64,000 nt of DNA from Corynebacterium oculi (GCF_001412105.1 NZ_LKST01000001.1:620001-684000), one strand, 5' to 3'. Positions 40,839-50,780 are shown, counted from the first letter of the stretch. Notes: generated from the letters alone by a model not told the origin. A program made the numbers and translations.

Positions 40839-41411
40839 ATGGTCGGCGAGAACCCTCGGGGTCGGCTGGTGGTGCTGGCCGGCCCGTCTGCCGTGGGGAA
40901 GTCCACGGTGGTTCATCGCCTCCGCGGGAGCGTCAGCGATCTGTACTTTAGCGTCTCCATGACCACCCGCAGCCCGCGCCCGGGCGAGGTGGACGGGGTG
41001 GATTATTTTTATGTCACCCCGGAGGAGTTCCAGGAGCGCATCGACCGAGGCGAGATGCTGGAGTGGGCCGATATTCATGGCGGCCTGCAACGCTCCGGCA
41101 CCCCGGCGGCCCCGGTGGAGCAGGCGCTGGCTTCAGGGCGCCCCGTGCTCATCGAGGTGGATCTGGTGGGCGCCCGCAACGTTAAGGCGATGATGCCTGA
41201 GGCCACCACGGTGTTTTTGGCCCCGCCTTCCTGGGAGGTGCTCGTGGAGCGCCTCACGGGGCGCGGCACGGAGCCGGAGGACGTGATCGCTCGTCGCCTG
41301 GACACGGCGCGCGGGGAGTTGGCCGCGATGGATGAGTTCGATCAGGTGGTGGTCAACGAGGACGTTGATACCGCCGTGGCCGCCATCGGTGGTATCCTGC
41401 TGGGCGAGTAG
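40839..41411 (+). CDS. gmk: Guanylate kinase
   Basis: A 190-residue enzyme making GDP from GMP. Walker A is [11 protein letters not shown], the GMP-binding segment is [20 protein letters not shown], and the lid/RR region is [20 protein letters not shown]. Length is typical. It lies between mihF and rpoZ, the usual arrangement linking purine supply and the omega subunit. Confidence 0.97.
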   Translation: MVGENPRGRLVVLAGPSAVGKSTVVHRLRGSVSDLYFSVSMTTRSPRPGEVDGVDYFYVTPEEFQERIDRGEMLEWADIHGGLQRSGTPAAPVEQALASGRPVLIEVDLVGARNVKAMMPEATTVFLAPPSWEVLVERLTGRGTEPEDVIARRLDTARGELAAMDEFDQVVVNEDVDTAVAAIGGILLGE

Positions 41412-41476
41412 TGCGGGGTGGCGCAGCGGCGCGTACCCCGAGGAATCTTTTTCTACCGAAAAATCTTAAGGTGCAA

Positions 41477-41767
41477 GTGACAAACGTGAGTAACGAGACC
41501 GAGAAGAAGCAGCCGGTTTTTGACCCGCCGGTGGGTATTACTGACCCGCCGATCGACAGCCTTTTGGAAAAGGTCTCCTCCAAGTATGCCCTCGTGATTT
41601 ACGCCGCCAAGCGCGCGCGTCAGATTAACAGCTACTACCAGCAGGCCGACGAGGGTGTCTTTGAGTTCATCGGCCCGCTCGTTACCCCGGAGGCCGGGGA
41701 GAAGCCGCTGTCCATCGCCCTGCGCGAGATTGACGGGGATCTCTTGGAACACGAGGAAGGCCGCTAG
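41477..41767 (+). CDS. rpoZ: RNA polymerase omega subunit
   Basis: A 96-residue subunit that stabilises beta-prime. The conserved core is [20 protein letters not shown] then [16 protein letters not shown], with a C-terminal PLSIALREI. The start is uncertain: GTG codons at 41471, 41477 and 41486 are in frame. 41477 is preferred because AAGG at 41467-41470 is then well spaced. The frame is open further upstream to gmk without similarity. Confidence 0.93.
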   Translation: MTNVSNETEKKQPVFDPPVGITDPPIDSLLEKVSSKYALVIYAAKRARQINSYYQQADEGVFEFIGPLVTPEAGEKPLSIALREIDGDLLEHEEGR

Positions 41768-41794
41768 GCTTTACGTGACTCGATGAAAGACGCC

Positions 41795-41823
41795 AGGCCG
41801 CTGCCCATGCTGGGTGGCGGCCT
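41795..41823 (+). terminator. Stem-loop after rpoZ, possible terminator
   Basis: AGGCCGC pairs with GCGGCCT, with an inner CCC/GGG; only TTTG follows, so termination is uncertain. It stands between rpoZ and the coaBC promoter region. Confidence 0.45.
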
Positions 41824-41848
41824 TTGCCGTGGCGCCAGTAGAGTTCAG

Positions 41849-41854
41849 TACAGT
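41849..41854 (+). promoter_or_regulatory. Putative -10 (TACAGT) for coaBC
   Basis: TACAGT lies 30 nt before the coaBC GTG and behind the rpoZ stem-loop. Confidence 0.4.
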
Positions 41855-41883
41855 CCGATCACAGTGGGAAGGAAACAAGCGGC

Positions 41884-43137
41884 GTGAAGATCATCGTGGG
41901 GGTCGCCGGGGGCATCGCGGCGTACAAGACCTGTCACCTGGTGCGAAACTTCAAGGAGTCCGGTGATGAGGTGCGGGTGATCCCCACTCCCAGCGCGCTG
42001 AACTTCGTGGGCGCGGCGACCTTCGAGGCGCTGTCCGGCAATCCGGTGCGCACCACGGTGTTCGAGGCCGTCGATGAGGTGCAGCACGTGCGCCTGGGGC
42101 AGGAGGCGGATGCCGTGGTGATCGCCCCGGCCACCGCCGATCTGCTATCCCGGCTGGCGGCGGGGCGCGCCGATGATCTCTTGAGCGCCACCGTCTTGGT
42201 GGCCACCTGCCCCGTCATCGTCGCCCCGGCTATGCACACGGAGATGTGGCTCAATCCCGCGACCCAGGCGAACGTCGATACGCTGCGCCGCCGGGGTATC
42301 ACGGTGCTGGAACCGGCCTCCGGCCGGCTTACCGGCGTCGATAGCGGCCCGGGGCGGCTGCCGGAGGCGGAGCAGATCGCGGATCTGGCGCGCATGGTGG
42401 TGGCGGGGGCCGCGCTGCCCCGGGACTGGGAGGGCAAGCGCGTGCTGATTACGGCTGGTGGCACCCAGGAGAACCTCGATCCCGTGCGTTACCTGGGCAA
42501 TAGGTCCTCCGGGCGGCAGGGGTTTGCCCTCGCGGAGGTGGCGGCCCAGCGCGGCGCCCGGGTGGAGGTGATCGCCGGTGCCACGGAGGATATGCCCGCA
42601 CCCATCGGGGCACGGGTTCGGCGCGTGGTGTCCGCCAGGGAGATGGCGCAGGCGGTGGCGGAGTGGTCTCCGCAGGCGGACGCCGTTATCATGGCCGCCG
42701 CGGTGGCGGACTTTCGCCCGGCCGCCCAGGCCGAGGCCAAGCTGAAAAAGGGCGGCGATGATGCCGCCCTGGGCACCCTGAGCCTGGTGGAGAATCCCGA
42801 TATTTTGCGCGGCGTGGTGCGGGCGCGGGAGCGCGGCGAGATCCCGGCGCGCGTGGTTATCGCGGGCTTTGCGGCGGAGACGGGAGACGATACCCATTCC
42901 GCCCTGGATTACGGCCTGGCCAAGTTGGAGCGCAAGGGCTGCGATCTGCTCATGTGCAACGAGGTGGGCGTGGGAAAGGTCTTTGGAGAGCGGCGCAATA
43001 GGGGATGGCTGCTGCGTTCCCGAGAGGGGCAGCCCGCGGAGGTCACCGAGCTTCAAGACGCCAGCAAGCACGTCATCGCCGGGGCGTACCTTGATACCCT
43101 CAACGTGGCGCTTGGCTCCAGGCTCTTGCAGCGCTAG
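41884..43137 (+). CDS. coaBC: Bifunctional phosphopantothenoylcysteine decarboxylase / phosphopantothenate-cysteine ligase
   Basis: A 417-residue two-domain flavoprotein of CoA synthesis. The CoaC half has VGVAGGIAAYKTCHLVR, the catalytic His in DEVQHVRLGQEADAVVIAPAT and VAPAMHTEMW, in which His replaces the Asn of Escherichia as in other actinobacteria. The CoaB half starts KRVLITAGGTQENLDPVRYL, with SSGRQGFALAE and AAAVADFRP. GTG start behind GGAAGGAA. It lies before metK in the conserved order. Confidence 0.96.
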   Translation: MKIIVGVAGGIAAYKTCHLVRNFKESGDEVRVIPTPSALNFVGAATFEALSGNPVRTTVFEAVDEVQHVRLGQEADAVVIAPATADLLSRLAAGRADDLLSATVLVATCPVIVAPAMHTEMWLNPATQANVDTLRRRGITVLEPASGRLTGVDSGPGRLPEAEQIADLARMVVAGAALPRDWEGKRVLITAGGTQENLDPVRYLGNRSSGRQGFALAEVAAQRGARVEVIAGATEDMPAPIGARVRRVVSAREMAQAVAEWSPQADAVIMAAAVADFRPAAQAEAKLKKGGDDAALGTLSLVENPDILRGVVRARERGEIPARVVIAGFAAETGDDTHSALDYGLAKLERKGCDLLMCNEVGVGKVFGERRNRGWLLRSREGQPAEVTELQDASKHVIAGAYLDTLNVALGSRLLQR

Positions 43138-43192
43138 ACCGCTTGGTCTATCCTGACGTAATAATTCATTTCCGGGCAGTAAAGGAAAATCC

Positions 43193-44416
43193 GTGGCACC
43201 TTCCCCGCGCTCCGTGCGGCTTTTTACCAGCGAGTCCGTGACAGAGGGGCACCCCGATAAGATCTGTGACGCCGTATCCGACACGATCCTGGATGCGATC
43301 TTGAGGGAGGACGCCCACGCCCACGTGGCGGTGGAGACGCTGGTGACCACCGGGCAGGTGCACGTGGTGGGGGAGGTGCGCACCACCGGATACGTGGACA
43401 TTCCTAGCCTGGTGCGCAGCACCCTGGTGCGCATTGGGTTTACCTCCTCGGACGTGGGGTTCGACGGCACCACCTGCGGGGTGAACATCGCCATCGGAGA
43501 GCAGTCCGCCGAGATCGGACACGGCGTGGATACCTCCCAGGAGATGCGTTCCGGTGGGCATTACGAGGACGACGATCAGGCCGGAGCCGGGGATCAGGGC
43601 TTGATGTTTGGTTACGCCAGCAACGAGACCGCCGAGTACATGCCGCTGCCCATCGCTGTGGCGCACCGCCTGTCCCGGCGTCTTTCTCAGGTGCGTAAGG
43701 AGGGGATCGTTCCGCACCTGCGCCCCGACGGCAAGACCCAGGTGACCTTCGCCTATGACGAGGAGGGCAAGCCCCTTTACCTGGACACCGTGGTGATCTC
43801 CACCCAGCACGATCCCGAGGTGGATTCAGCCTGGCTGGAGGCGCAGCTGCGCCCGCACGTCCTGGATTGGGTGATAAATGACGCCGGGTTGGCGAACTTC
43901 CTCACCGAGGATCTCACGCTGTTGATTAACCCCTCGGGCTCCTTCACCCTGGGCGGGCCGATGGGTGATGCCGGGCTGACCGGCCGCAAGATCATCGTGG
44001 ACACCTATGGCGGCATGGCCCGCCACGGCGGCGGTGCCTTCTCGGGTAAGGACCCCAGCAAGGTGGATCGCTCCGGGGCCTATGCGATGCGCTGGGTGGC
44101 CAAGAACATCGTGGCGGCGGGCCTGGCGGATCGCGCCGAGGTGCAGGTGGCCTATGCCATTGGGCGGGCCACCCCGGTGGGCCTGTACGTGGAGACCTTT
44201 GGCACCGCCAAGGAGGGCCTGAGCGACGTGGATATTCAGCGCGCGGTCAGCGAGGTCTTTGACCTGCGCCCCGCCGCGATCATCCGCGAGCTGGATCTTC
44301 TCCGCCCCATCTATGCTCCCACCGCCGCCTATGGTCATTTTGGGCGCACGGACGTGGATTTCCCCTGGGAGAGCACGCAGCGCGCGCCCCTTCTGCGGCA
44401 GGCCGCCGGCCTGTAA
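43193..44416 (+). CDS. metK: S-adenosylmethionine synthetase
   Basis: A 407-residue enzyme making SAM from methionine and ATP. N-terminal [20 protein letters not shown], the methionine-loop [12 protein letters not shown], the P-loop-like [15 protein letters not shown] and the C-terminal GHFGR are all present. GTG start behind AAAGGAAA; a short 55-nt leader leaves no room for a SAM riboswitch. Confidence 0.98.
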   Translation: MAPSPRSVRLFTSESVTEGHPDKICDAVSDTILDAILREDAHAHVAVETLVTTGQVHVVGEVRTTGYVDIPSLVRSTLVRIGFTSSDVGFDGTTCGVNIAIGEQSAEIGHGVDTSQEMRSGGHYEDDDQAGAGDQGLMFGYASNETAEYMPLPIAVAHRLSRRLSQVRKEGIVPHLRPDGKTQVTFAYDEEGKPLYLDTVVISTQHDPEVDSAWLEAQLRPHVLDWVINDAGLANFLTEDLTLLINPSGSFTLGGPMGDAGLTGRKIIVDTYGGMARHGGGAFSGKDPSKVDRSGAYAMRWVAKNIVAAGLADRAEVQVAYAIGRATPVGLYVETFGTAKEGLSDVDIQRAVSEVFDLRPAAIIRELDLLRPIYAPTAAYGHFGRTDVDFPWESTQRAPLLRQAAGL

Positions 44417-44419
44417 AAT
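44414..44419 (+). promoter_or_regulatory. Putative -10 (TAAAAT) for leaderless priA
   Basis: TAAAAT overlaps the metK stop and ends 8 nt before the priA ATG, with no ribosome site between. Spacing fits a leaderless transcript. Confidence 0.5.
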
Positions 44420-44427
44420 CGGCCAGC

Positions 44428-46458
44428 ATGGCCACCTCACCCCGCGTTCCCGCAGCACAGCAGCCGGTGGCGCGGGTGCTGCCGCTTCTGGGACTGGCGC
44501 ACCTGGATAGGCTCTTTGATTACCAGGTGTCTGAGGAGCAGTCCGCGCAGGCGCAGCCGGGGGTGCGGGTGCGGATTCGCTTCGCGGGGAGGCTCGTCGA
44601 TGCCCTGCTGATCGAAAGGGCTGAGGAGACGAGCCACCCGGGGCAGCTGCGCTACCTTGAGCGCGTGATCTCCCCGGAGGTGGTGTACCCGGAACCCACC
44701 CGCCGCCTGGTGGACGCGCTGTGCGCCCGGTACGCGGGAACCCGCTCGGATCTGATCCGGGCGGCGGTTCCGGCGCGCCACGCCGCCGCCGAATCCGTCG
44801 ATACCAGCACTCCCTGGGAGGAACTGGGCCGGGCCCAGGAGCCCGATCTTTCCGCGTGGTCGGCCTACGAGCACGGGGAATCCTTTGTGGATGCGGTGTT
44901 GGCGCGACAGCGCGCGCGGGTGGCCTGGCAGATCGCCCCCGGCGATGACTGGGCCGCCGCGGTGGCCGCCCTGGCAGCCAAGGTGGCCCTGGGGGGCGGA
45001 GGGGTGCTCATCGTGGCCCCCGATCAAGGCGACGTGGACGCTCTGGAGGCGGCGTTGCGGGAGCACGTGGGGCCCAAACAAATCACCGTGCTGGGGGCCT
45101 CCCTGGGGCCGCAGGCGCGATATCGCCGCTTCCTGTCTATCCTGCACGGCCAGGGGCGGCTGGTGATCGGCACGCGCTCGGCGGCCTTTGCCCCGGTGGC
45201 AAACCTCCAATTGGCGGTGGTGCTCTTCGACGGCGATGAAAACCACGTGGATCCGCGCGCCCCCTATGCGCACTCCCGCGAGGTGCTCACAACCAGGGTG
45301 GCGGCCACGGAGGCGTCGCTGGTGATCGCGGGGCATTCCCGCACCGCGGAGGCGCAGCTGCTGGTGGAATCTGGCTGGGCGCATGGCCTGGTGGCCGGGA
45401 GGGAGGCCCTGCGGGCGCGGATGCCCAGGGTGCAGGCGGTGGCGGACTCGGACTTTGAGCTGGAAAAAGACCCGTTGGCCCGCTCGGCGCGGATTCCGGC
45501 GGTGGCGTTCCGCGCGCTGCGCGAGGGGCTGGCGGCGGGCAAGCCCGTGCTGGTGCACACCCCCCGCAAGGGGTATATCCCCACCCTGGCCTGCCGCCAG
45601 TGTCGCACCCCGGCGCGGTGCCGCCACTGCAACGGCCCCGTGGGCCTGCCCACGGGGAGGGAGCAAGAGGCCGCCGTGCCCACCTGCCGGTGGTGCGGGC
45701 GCCCGGACGCGCGATACCGCTGCCCGCAGTGCGGTTCCGCCTCGTTGCGCGCGGTGGTGCTGGGCAATCAGCGCACCGCCGAGGAATTGGGGCGCGCCTT
45801 CCCCTCGGTGCGGGTTATCTCCTCGGGGGGCAACCAGGTGCATAGGGAGATCGCCCAGGCCCCGGCCCTGGTGGTGGCCACGCCGGGAGCGGAGCCGAGG
45901 GTAGCGCAGGGCGGACGGTACGGCGCGGCGGTGCTGCTGGATACCTGGGCGCTGCTGGGGAGGCAGGACCTGCGGGCCACGGAGGATGCCCTGGCCACGT
46001 GGACGGCGGTGGCGACCCTGGTGGAGCCGCATCGCCGGGGCGGGCAGGTGGTGGTGGTGGCCGATCCCGCGTTGGCGGTGGTGCAGCAGTTGATCCGGTG
46101 GGACATGCCGGGTGCGGCCGCGCGGGAATTGGCTCAGCGCCGCGAGGTTGGTTTTCCCCCGGCGGTGCACATGGCGGCTATCGACGGCGCGGCGGCGGCC
46201 GTCGATAGCCTGTTGAAGGAGGCGCGCCTGCCGAGGGGGGCGGAGGTGCTCGGCCCGGTGGACTTGCCGCCCGGTGAGCACCTGCCTGGGGAATACGACG
46301 AGCGTCGGTTCGGCCCCGCGCAGCGCGTGCTGGTGCGCGCCCCGCTGGGGCCCCGGGGGGAGCTGGGTTCGGCTCTGAAAAGCGCGATGGTGGCGCGGAT
46401 CGCCCGGCGGGAGGATTTGCCGCTGCGGGTGCGGGTGGACCCGGTGCGCATTGGTTAA
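44428..46458 (+). CDS. priA: PriA-like primosomal protein lacking helicase motifs
   Basis: A 676-residue protein with the N-terminal 3'-DNA-binding fold (GLAHLDRLFDYQVSEE) and, near residues 387-435, the zinc-binding cysteine cluster of PriA (ACRQCRTPARCRHCNGPVG; CRWCGRPDARYRCPQCG). The helicase core is degenerate: the Walker A position reads ALGGGGVLIVAPDQGD with no GKT, and the DEEH box is FDGDENHVDPRAPYAHSREV. It is therefore probably a non-motor primosome protein, as annotated for actinobacterial PriA. It lies in the metK-priA-def-fmt-rsmB order. Confidence 0.92.
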   Translation: MATSPRVPAAQQPVARVLPLLGLAHLDRLFDYQVSEEQSAQAQPGVRVRIRFAGRLVDALLIERAEETSHPGQLRYLERVISPEVVYPEPTRRLVDALCARYAGTRSDLIRAAVPARHAAAESVDTSTPWEELGRAQEPDLSAWSAYEHGESFVDAVLARQRARVAWQIAPGDDWAAAVAALAAKVALGGGGVLIVAPDQGDVDALEAALREHVGPKQITVLGASLGPQARYRRFLSILHGQGRLVIGTRSAAFAPVANLQLAVVLFDGDENHVDPRAPYAHSREVLTTRVAATEASLVIAGHSRTAEAQLLVESGWAHGLVAGREALRARMPRVQAVADSDFELEKDPLARSARIPAVAFRALREGLAAGKPVLVHTPRKGYIPTLACRQCRTPARCRHCNGPVGLPTGREQEAAVPTCRWCGRPDARYRCPQCGSASLRAVVLGNQRTAEELGRAFPSVRVISSGGNQVHREIAQAPALVVATPGAEPRVAQGGRYGAAVLLDTWALLGRQDLRATEDALATWTAVATLVEPHRRGGQVVVVADPALAVVQQLIRWDMPGAAARELAQRREVGFPPAVHMAAIDGAAAAVDSLLKEARLPRGAEVLGPVDLPPGEHLPGEYDERRFGPAQRVLVRAPLGPRGELGSALKSAMVARIARREDLPLRVRVDPVRIG

Positions 46459-46463
46459 GCGGA

Positions 46464-46469
46464 TACAAT
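46464..46469 (+). promoter_or_regulatory. Putative -10 (TACAAT) for leaderless def
   Basis: TACAAT ends 8 nt before the def ATG at 46478. No Shine-Dalgarno is present in between. Confidence 0.5.
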
Positions 46470-46477
46470 GAGGCACC

Positions 46478-46996
46478 ATGACTGTTTTGCCCATCCGCCT
46501 TTTCGGCGATCCGGTGCTCACCACCCGCGCCAGCGAGGTCACGGAGTATAACGCCGCGCTGCGCACCCTCGTGGAGGATATGACAGAGACGATGGCCGAC
46601 GCCGGGGGCGTGGGCCTGGCTGCCAACCAGGTGGGCGTGCTGCGGCGCGTGTTCGTGTTCGATTGCTCGCACGTGGAGGGGGGCCTGCGCGGGCACGTGG
46701 TCAATCCGGTGTGGGAGCCGCTTGACGAGGAGATGGAGGCGGGCACGGAGGGCTGCCTTTCGATCCCGGATATTTCGCTCTCGATTCCGCGTTATCGCCG
46801 GGTTCGGCTCAGCGGGACGGACGTGGCGGGCAAGCCGCTGAGCATCACGGCCTCGGGTCTGCTGGCCCGGTGTATTCAGCACGAGACCGATCACCTCGAC
46901 GGGGTGCTGTACCTCAAGCGCGCGGCGGTGGAGGAGCGCAAGGCGGCGATGGCGCAGATCCGCGCCGCCGCCTGGTTTGGGAAGGGAGACAAGTAG
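46478..46996 (+). CDS. def: Peptide deformylase
   Basis: A 172-residue iron enzyme removing formyl groups from nascent proteins. All three motifs are present: GVGLAANQVG (motif I), EGCLSIPDI with the metal Cys (motif II) and QHETDHLDG with two metal His and the catalytic Glu (motif III, near residue 134). The stop abuts the fmt ATG directly. Confidence 0.97.
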   Translation: MTVLPIRLFGDPVLTTRASEVTEYNAALRTLVEDMTETMADAGGVGLAANQVGVLRRVFVFDCSHVEGGLRGHVVNPVWEPLDEEMEAGTEGCLSIPDISLSIPRYRRVRLSGTDVAGKPLSITASGLLARCIQHETDHLDGVLYLKRAAVEERKAAMAQIRAAAWFGKGDK

Positions 46997-47941
46997 ATGA
47001 GGCTCGTTTTTGCCGGTACCCCGGAACCCGCCGTGGTGGCGCTGAAGGCGCTGCTGGATTCCCCGCACGAGGTGGTTGCGGTGCTGACCCGCCCGGACGC
47101 CCCGCGCGGGCGCGGGCGTACCCTTCACCCCTCGCCGGTCAAGGCGCTCGCCGTGGAGCACGGGATCGAGGTGCTCACCCCGGGCACGCTCAAGCCGGGC
47201 ACCGAGGAGGGGGAGGCGCTGCGGCAACGCCTGCGGGAGCTTCAACCCGAGGCCATCCCGGTGGTGGCCTACGGCAACCTCATCACCCCCGACCTGTTGA
47301 ACGCGGCCCCGCACGGCTGGGTGAACCTGCATTTCTCCCTGCTGCCCCGGTGGCGGGGCGCGGCTCCGGTGCAGGCGGCGATCCGGGCGGGGGATCGCGC
47401 CACGGGAGCCACCACATTTCGCATTGATGAGGGGCTGGATACCGGGGAGATCCTGGCCAGCCGCAACGAGGAGATCCGCGCGCACGACACCGCCGATGAC
47501 CTGCTCACCCGCCTGGCCCACCTGGGGGCGGATCTCCTGGTGGACACCATGACGGGCCTGGAGGCAGGCACCCTGATCCCGCGCCCCCAGGAGGGCCCGG
47601 CCACCTACGCTCCGAAGATCGCCACCGGGGATGCCCGCGTGCGCTGGAACGACACCGCGGAGGAGATCGCCAGGGCCATTCGCGCCTATACCCCCGGCCC
47701 CGGGGCGTGGACTGCGTGGGGGGAGCGGCGGGTGAAGCTCGCCCCGGTGGAGATTCCCCTGGATACGCAAGTACGGGGGCTGGAACCCGGGGAGATCGCG
47801 GCGACGAAGAAGGAGGTGCTGGTGGGCACGGGAACGCACCCGGTGCGCCTGACCCGCGTGCAGCCGCCGGGGAAGAAGATGATGGATGCTGCCGATTGGG
47901 CGCGCGGCGCGCAGCCGAAGGAAGGGGAACGATTCCAGTGA
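46997..47941 (+). CDS. fmt: Methionyl-tRNA formyltransferase
   Basis: A 314-residue enzyme. The N-terminal folate-binding domain shows [20 protein letters not shown] and the signature [20 protein letters not shown] with the catalytic Asn/His/Asp set. A C-terminal OB-like domain begins near [16 protein letters not shown]. It immediately follows def, the classical pairing. Its stop overlaps the rsmB GTG (GTGA). Confidence 0.97.
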   Translation: MRLVFAGTPEPAVVALKALLDSPHEVVAVLTRPDAPRGRGRTLHPSPVKALAVEHGIEVLTPGTLKPGTEEGEALRQRLRELQPEAIPVVAYGNLITPDLLNAAPHGWVNLHFSLLPRWRGAAPVQAAIRAGDRATGATTFRIDEGLDTGEILASRNEEIRAHDTADDLLTRLAHLGADLLVDTMTGLEAGTLIPRPQEGPATYAPKIATGDARVRWNDTAEEIARAIRAYTPGPGAWTAWGERRVKLAPVEIPLDTQVRGLEPGEIAATKKEVLVGTGTHPVRLTRVQPPGKKMMDAADWARGAQPKEGERFQ

Positions 47942-49419
47942 GCACCCGATCCGGGGGCTTCCGCTCCCGCTCCAAGTCCGCCGCGCAGGCGGCGCCTCAA
48001 CCCGACCGACGGACGGGCAAGGGAGGGGGTCGGGGGCGCGCCCCGCAGCGGGGAAAGCAGCGCGCCCAGAGCCCCGCTCAAACCACCTCGCGGGTGGATA
48101 CGCCCCGGCGCGTGGCCTACGAGGTCATCGGCGCGGTGCGCTCCCAGGATGCCTACGCCAACCTCGTGCTGCCCAAGGCGCTCAAGGAGCGGCGGGTACG
48201 CGGCCGCGATGCCGCCTTTGCCACGGAGATCACCTACGGCACCCTGCGCACCCAGGGGGTGTTGGACGCGGTGATCGCGGAGTGTTCCTCGCGCCCGCTT
48301 GCGGAAATCGCGCCGGAGGTGCTCGATGCCCTGCGCCTGGGGGCGTACCAGGTGCTCTACACCAGGGTGGAGCCGCACGCGGCGGTGGATACCAGCGTGG
48401 AGTTGGTGGTGGGGGCGGGGCAGGAGAAGGCCAGGGGCTTTGCCAACGCCATCTTGCGCACCATCGCGCGCACCCCGGCTAAGGAGTGGATTATCAGGCT
48501 TACCCCGCCGGGTGATCTCGCCGGGGCGGCCTTCCGCCACGCGCACCCGGAGTGGATCGCGCGGTCCTTTGCCGAGGCTCTGGGCTCCCATTCCACGGAA
48601 CTAGAGGCCGCGCTGGAGGCGGATTCCCGGCGCCCCACCGTGCACCTGGTGGCCCGCCCCGGGGAGATGAGCGCGGAGGAACTTGCCCTGGTGGTGGGCG
48701 GGGAGCAAGGCCGGTACTCCCCGTACGCGGTGTATCTGGATTCCGGTGCCCCGGCGCAGTTGGAGCCGGTGCGCAGCGGGCTGGCGGCGGTGCAGGACGA
48801 GGGCAGCCAGCTCATCGCCCGCGCCGTGGCCCAGGCCCCGGTGGCGGGCGCAGATCAAGGGCGCTGGCTGGATCTGTGCGCGGGCCCCGGCGGCAAGGCG
48901 GCCCTGCTGGGTGCCCTGGCCCGGATCGAGGGGGCGCGGGTGGATGCGGTGGAGCCCGCCGCGCATCGCGCGGAGTTGGTGCGCTCAGCGGTGCGCGGAC
49001 TCCCCGTGACAGTGCACACCGCCGACGGCCGCGAGCCTGGATTAGAACCGGGCTACGATCGCGTGCTCGTGGACGCGCCCTGCTCCGGGCTGGGCGCTTT
49101 GCGACGCCGCCCCGAGGCCCGTTGGCGCAAGCGGGAATCCGACATCGCAGACCTCACCGCGTTGCAGTACGAGCTGCTGCGCTCGGCGCTGCGGTTGACC
49201 CGCCCGGGCGGGGTGGTGGTGTATTCCACCTGCTCGCCCGATCTGCGGGAGACCCGGGGAATCGTGGAGAAGGCGGTGGCGGAACTGGGGGCCGTGGAGA
49301 TGAGCGCTCACTGCCTGGTTCCCGGAATGGAGAACGTGGGGGAATACGCCTCGGTGCAGATGTGGCCGCATCGCCACGGCACGGACGCGATGTTCTTTGC
49401 CGTGTTGCGCAGGGAGTAG
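47938..49419 (+). CDS. rsmB: 16S rRNA (cytosine-5) methyltransferase, RsmB-like
   Basis: A 493-residue protein with a basic disordered start (first ~50 residues, Gly/Arg/Gln rich), a NusB-like RNA-binding domain ([20 protein letters not shown]) and a SAM-dependent methyltransferase domain ([17 protein letters not shown]). Catalytic Cys are in [10 protein letters not shown] (near residue 380) and YSTCSPD (near 430). GTG start is fixed by the overlap with fmt. It ends 4 nt from the convergent TetR gene. Confidence 0.94.
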   Translation: MSTRSGGFRSRSKSAAQAAPQPDRRTGKGGGRGRAPQRGKQRAQSPAQTTSRVDTPRRVAYEVIGAVRSQDAYANLVLPKALKERRVRGRDAAFATEITYGTLRTQGVLDAVIAECSSRPLAEIAPEVLDALRLGAYQVLYTRVEPHAAVDTSVELVVGAGQEKARGFANAILRTIARTPAKEWIIRLTPPGDLAGAAFRHAHPEWIARSFAEALGSHSTELEAALEADSRRPTVHLVARPGEMSAEELALVVGGEQGRYSPYAVYLDSGAPAQLEPVRSGLAAVQDEGSQLIARAVAQAPVAGADQGRWLDLCAGPGGKAALLGALARIEGARVDAVEPAAHRAELVRSAVRGLPVTVHTADGREPGLEPGYDRVLVDAPCSGLGALRRRPEARWRKRESDIADLTALQYELLRSALRLTRPGGVVVYSTCSPDLRETRGIVEKAVAELGAVEMSAHCLVPGMENVGEYASVQMWPHRHGTDAMFFAVLRRE

Positions 49420-49423
49420 GGAG

Positions 49424-49999
49424 TTAGGGCGTGACCAGCCGCCGGGCGGCCTCCACCACGGCGGCGCGGCGGCTGGCGGCTTCATCGGGCGCGGCGATCA
49501 TGCGGGTGACCTGGGGAAGAAGGTGCCAATAGCCTGCGATCCCGAGAATGAGGATGTTGAGGTGGGCGGCGTCGATAGTATCTGTGAAGGTGCCGGTGCG
49601 CTGTCCCTCGCGGAACTCGGCGGTGCGCTGTGCGTAGGTGTGGGTGCGCTGCTGTTCGCCGGGGATGGGGGCGGGGAGGGTGAGTGCTTCCCATTGGAGG
49701 AGGCGCAGGAGCGCGGGGTGAGCTTCTAAATAATCGTAGAGGTTTCCGGCGTATTCTCCGATGTCGGCGGCGCCGGTGGAGGGCACGGGGAGGGCGGTGG
49801 TGGCGCTGGTCATCTCCTGGTCGAGGATGTGGGCAAACAGGGCGTGCTTGTTGCCAAAGTAGTTGTAGATGCGCTCTTTGTTCACTCCGGCGGACCGGGC
49901 AATTCTTTCCACGGTGGTGCCATCTGGGCCGTGTTCGGTGAACTCGGTGAGTGCGGCGTCGAGGATGCGCTGCTTGGTCTTTTCGGTGTCCCGAGCCAT
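49424..49999 (-). CDS. TetR/AcrR-family regulator of the adjacent reductase operon
   Basis: A 191-residue regulator. The helix-turn-helix is TKQRILDAALTEFTEHGPDG then VERIARSAGVNKERIYNYFG; the ligand domain is helical. ATG 49999 (MARDTEKTK) is preferred for its GGGAG site; a TTG six codons upstream is possible. It is divergent from the NAD(P)-binding reductase gene, and two palindromes sharing CAACG-n4-CGTTG lie in the gap, one of them overlapping the region just before its own start. Repression of both directions and induction by a small molecule are likely. Confidence 0.92.
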   Translation of the reverse strand: MARDTEKTKQRILDAALTEFTEHGPDGTTVERIARSAGVNKERIYNYFGNKHALFAHILDQEMTSATTALPVPSTGAADIGEYAGNLYDYLEAHPALLRLLQWEALTLPAPIPGEQQRTHTYAQRTAEFREGQRTGTFTDTIDAAHLNILILGIAGYWHLLPQVTRMIAAPDEAASRRAAVVEAARRLVTP

Positions 50000-50014
50000 G
50001 AAAACTCCCTTTTC

Positions 50015-50028
50015 CAACGATTTCGTTG
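50015..50028. promoter_or_regulatory. Operator half of a repeated palindrome, CAACG-ATTT-CGTTG
   Basis: A 5-bp-arm inverted repeat with a 4-nt spacer, 16 bp before the TetR start. It shares the core of the longer palindrome 30 bp away, suggesting a second binding site for the same TetR protein. Confidence 0.6.
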
Positions 50029-50057
50029 CTTTTCCCGGGTCATGCTACTACAGTCGT

Positions 50058-50077
50058 TTCCAACGAAACCGTTGGAA
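50058..50077. promoter_or_regulatory. TetR operator, perfect inverted repeat TTCCAACG-n4-CGTTGGAA
   Basis: Perfect 8-bp arms with an AAAC spacer, 14 bp before the reductase ATG at 50091 and next to its ribosome site AAGGAG. Position and symmetry make it the main operator of the divergent TetR gene. Confidence 0.75.
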
Positions 50078-50090
50078 TAAGGAGATTGTC

Positions 50091-50780
50091 ATGAACATCA
50101 CCGTCATCGGCACCGGCATGGTTGGCCGAACCCTCGCCGCGCGCCTAGCCGGGCTCGGGCACCAGGTGGTCATTGCCACGCGCAACGTCAGTGCAACCAT
50201 GTCCCGCACGGAGCCGGACGCCATGGGCACCCCGCCCTACGCCCAATGGGCAGCCGAGCATCCGGAGGTACGCCTGCTCCCTCACGCGGAGGCCGGAGAC
50301 TTTGCCGAACTCTTCATCAACGCCAGCAACGGCGCGAACTCCCTGCGCCCCCTCGACCTCATCGGACGGGAGCGCATGGCGGGCAAGGTGCTCATCGACG
50401 CCGCTCTGCCCCTCGACCTCTCCGAGGGCATGCCACCCACGCTCACCGTGGCCAATACCGATAGCCTGGGGGAGCAGATTCAGCGCGCATTCCCGGAGAC
50501 CAAGGTGGTCAAGACCCTCAACACGGTGTTCTGCGAGGTGATGGTGAACCCGGAGCGGATTCCGGGCAACCACACCCTCTTCATCGCCGGAGACGATGCC
50601 GAGGCAAAGCAGACCGCCCGGGAAATCCTCCACTCCTTCGGCTGGCCGGAGGCCCGTATCATCGACCTCGGCGGAATCACGGGTGCGCGGGGATCGGAGA
50701 TGTACATGCGCCTGTACTTCCAGCTGGCGCAACTGCTCGGCACCTTTGACCTCAACATCGAAGTACACCGAGCCAACTAA
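50091..50780 (+). CDS. NADPH-dependent F420-reductase-like NAD(P)-binding protein
   Basis: A 229-residue Rossmann protein with the nucleotide loop VIGTGMVGRTLAARLAGLG at the N-terminus and VIATRNVS with a basic residue favouring NADPH. KVVKTLNTVFCEVMVNP and ITGARGSEMYMRLYFQL resemble the F420-dependent NADP reductase / NAD-binding F420 family. Corynebacteria are not known for abundant F420, so another reductive role is likely. ATG 50091 behind AAGGAG. It heads an operon with an aldo-keto reductase 18 nt downstream. Confidence 0.85.
   Translation: MNITVIGTGMVGRTLAARLAGLGHQVVIATRNVSATMSRTEPDAMGTPPYAQWAAEHPEVRLLPHAEAGDFAELFINASNGANSLRPLDLIGRERMAGKVLIDAALPLDLSEGMPPTLTVANTDSLGEQIQRAFPETKVVKTLNTVFCEVMVNPERIPGNHTLFIAGDDAEAKQTAREILHSFGWPEARIIDLGGITGARGSEMYMRLYFQLAQLLGTFDLNIEVHRAN

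Noticed and set aside
43138..43192. SAM riboswitch ahead of metK.
   Set aside because: The gap is only 55 nt and shows no paired structure of the needed size.
44437..46746. Open frame of about 769 codons antisense to priA and def.
   Set aside because: No recognisable motifs, extreme Arg/His/Gly content, and it covers two certain genes on the other strand.
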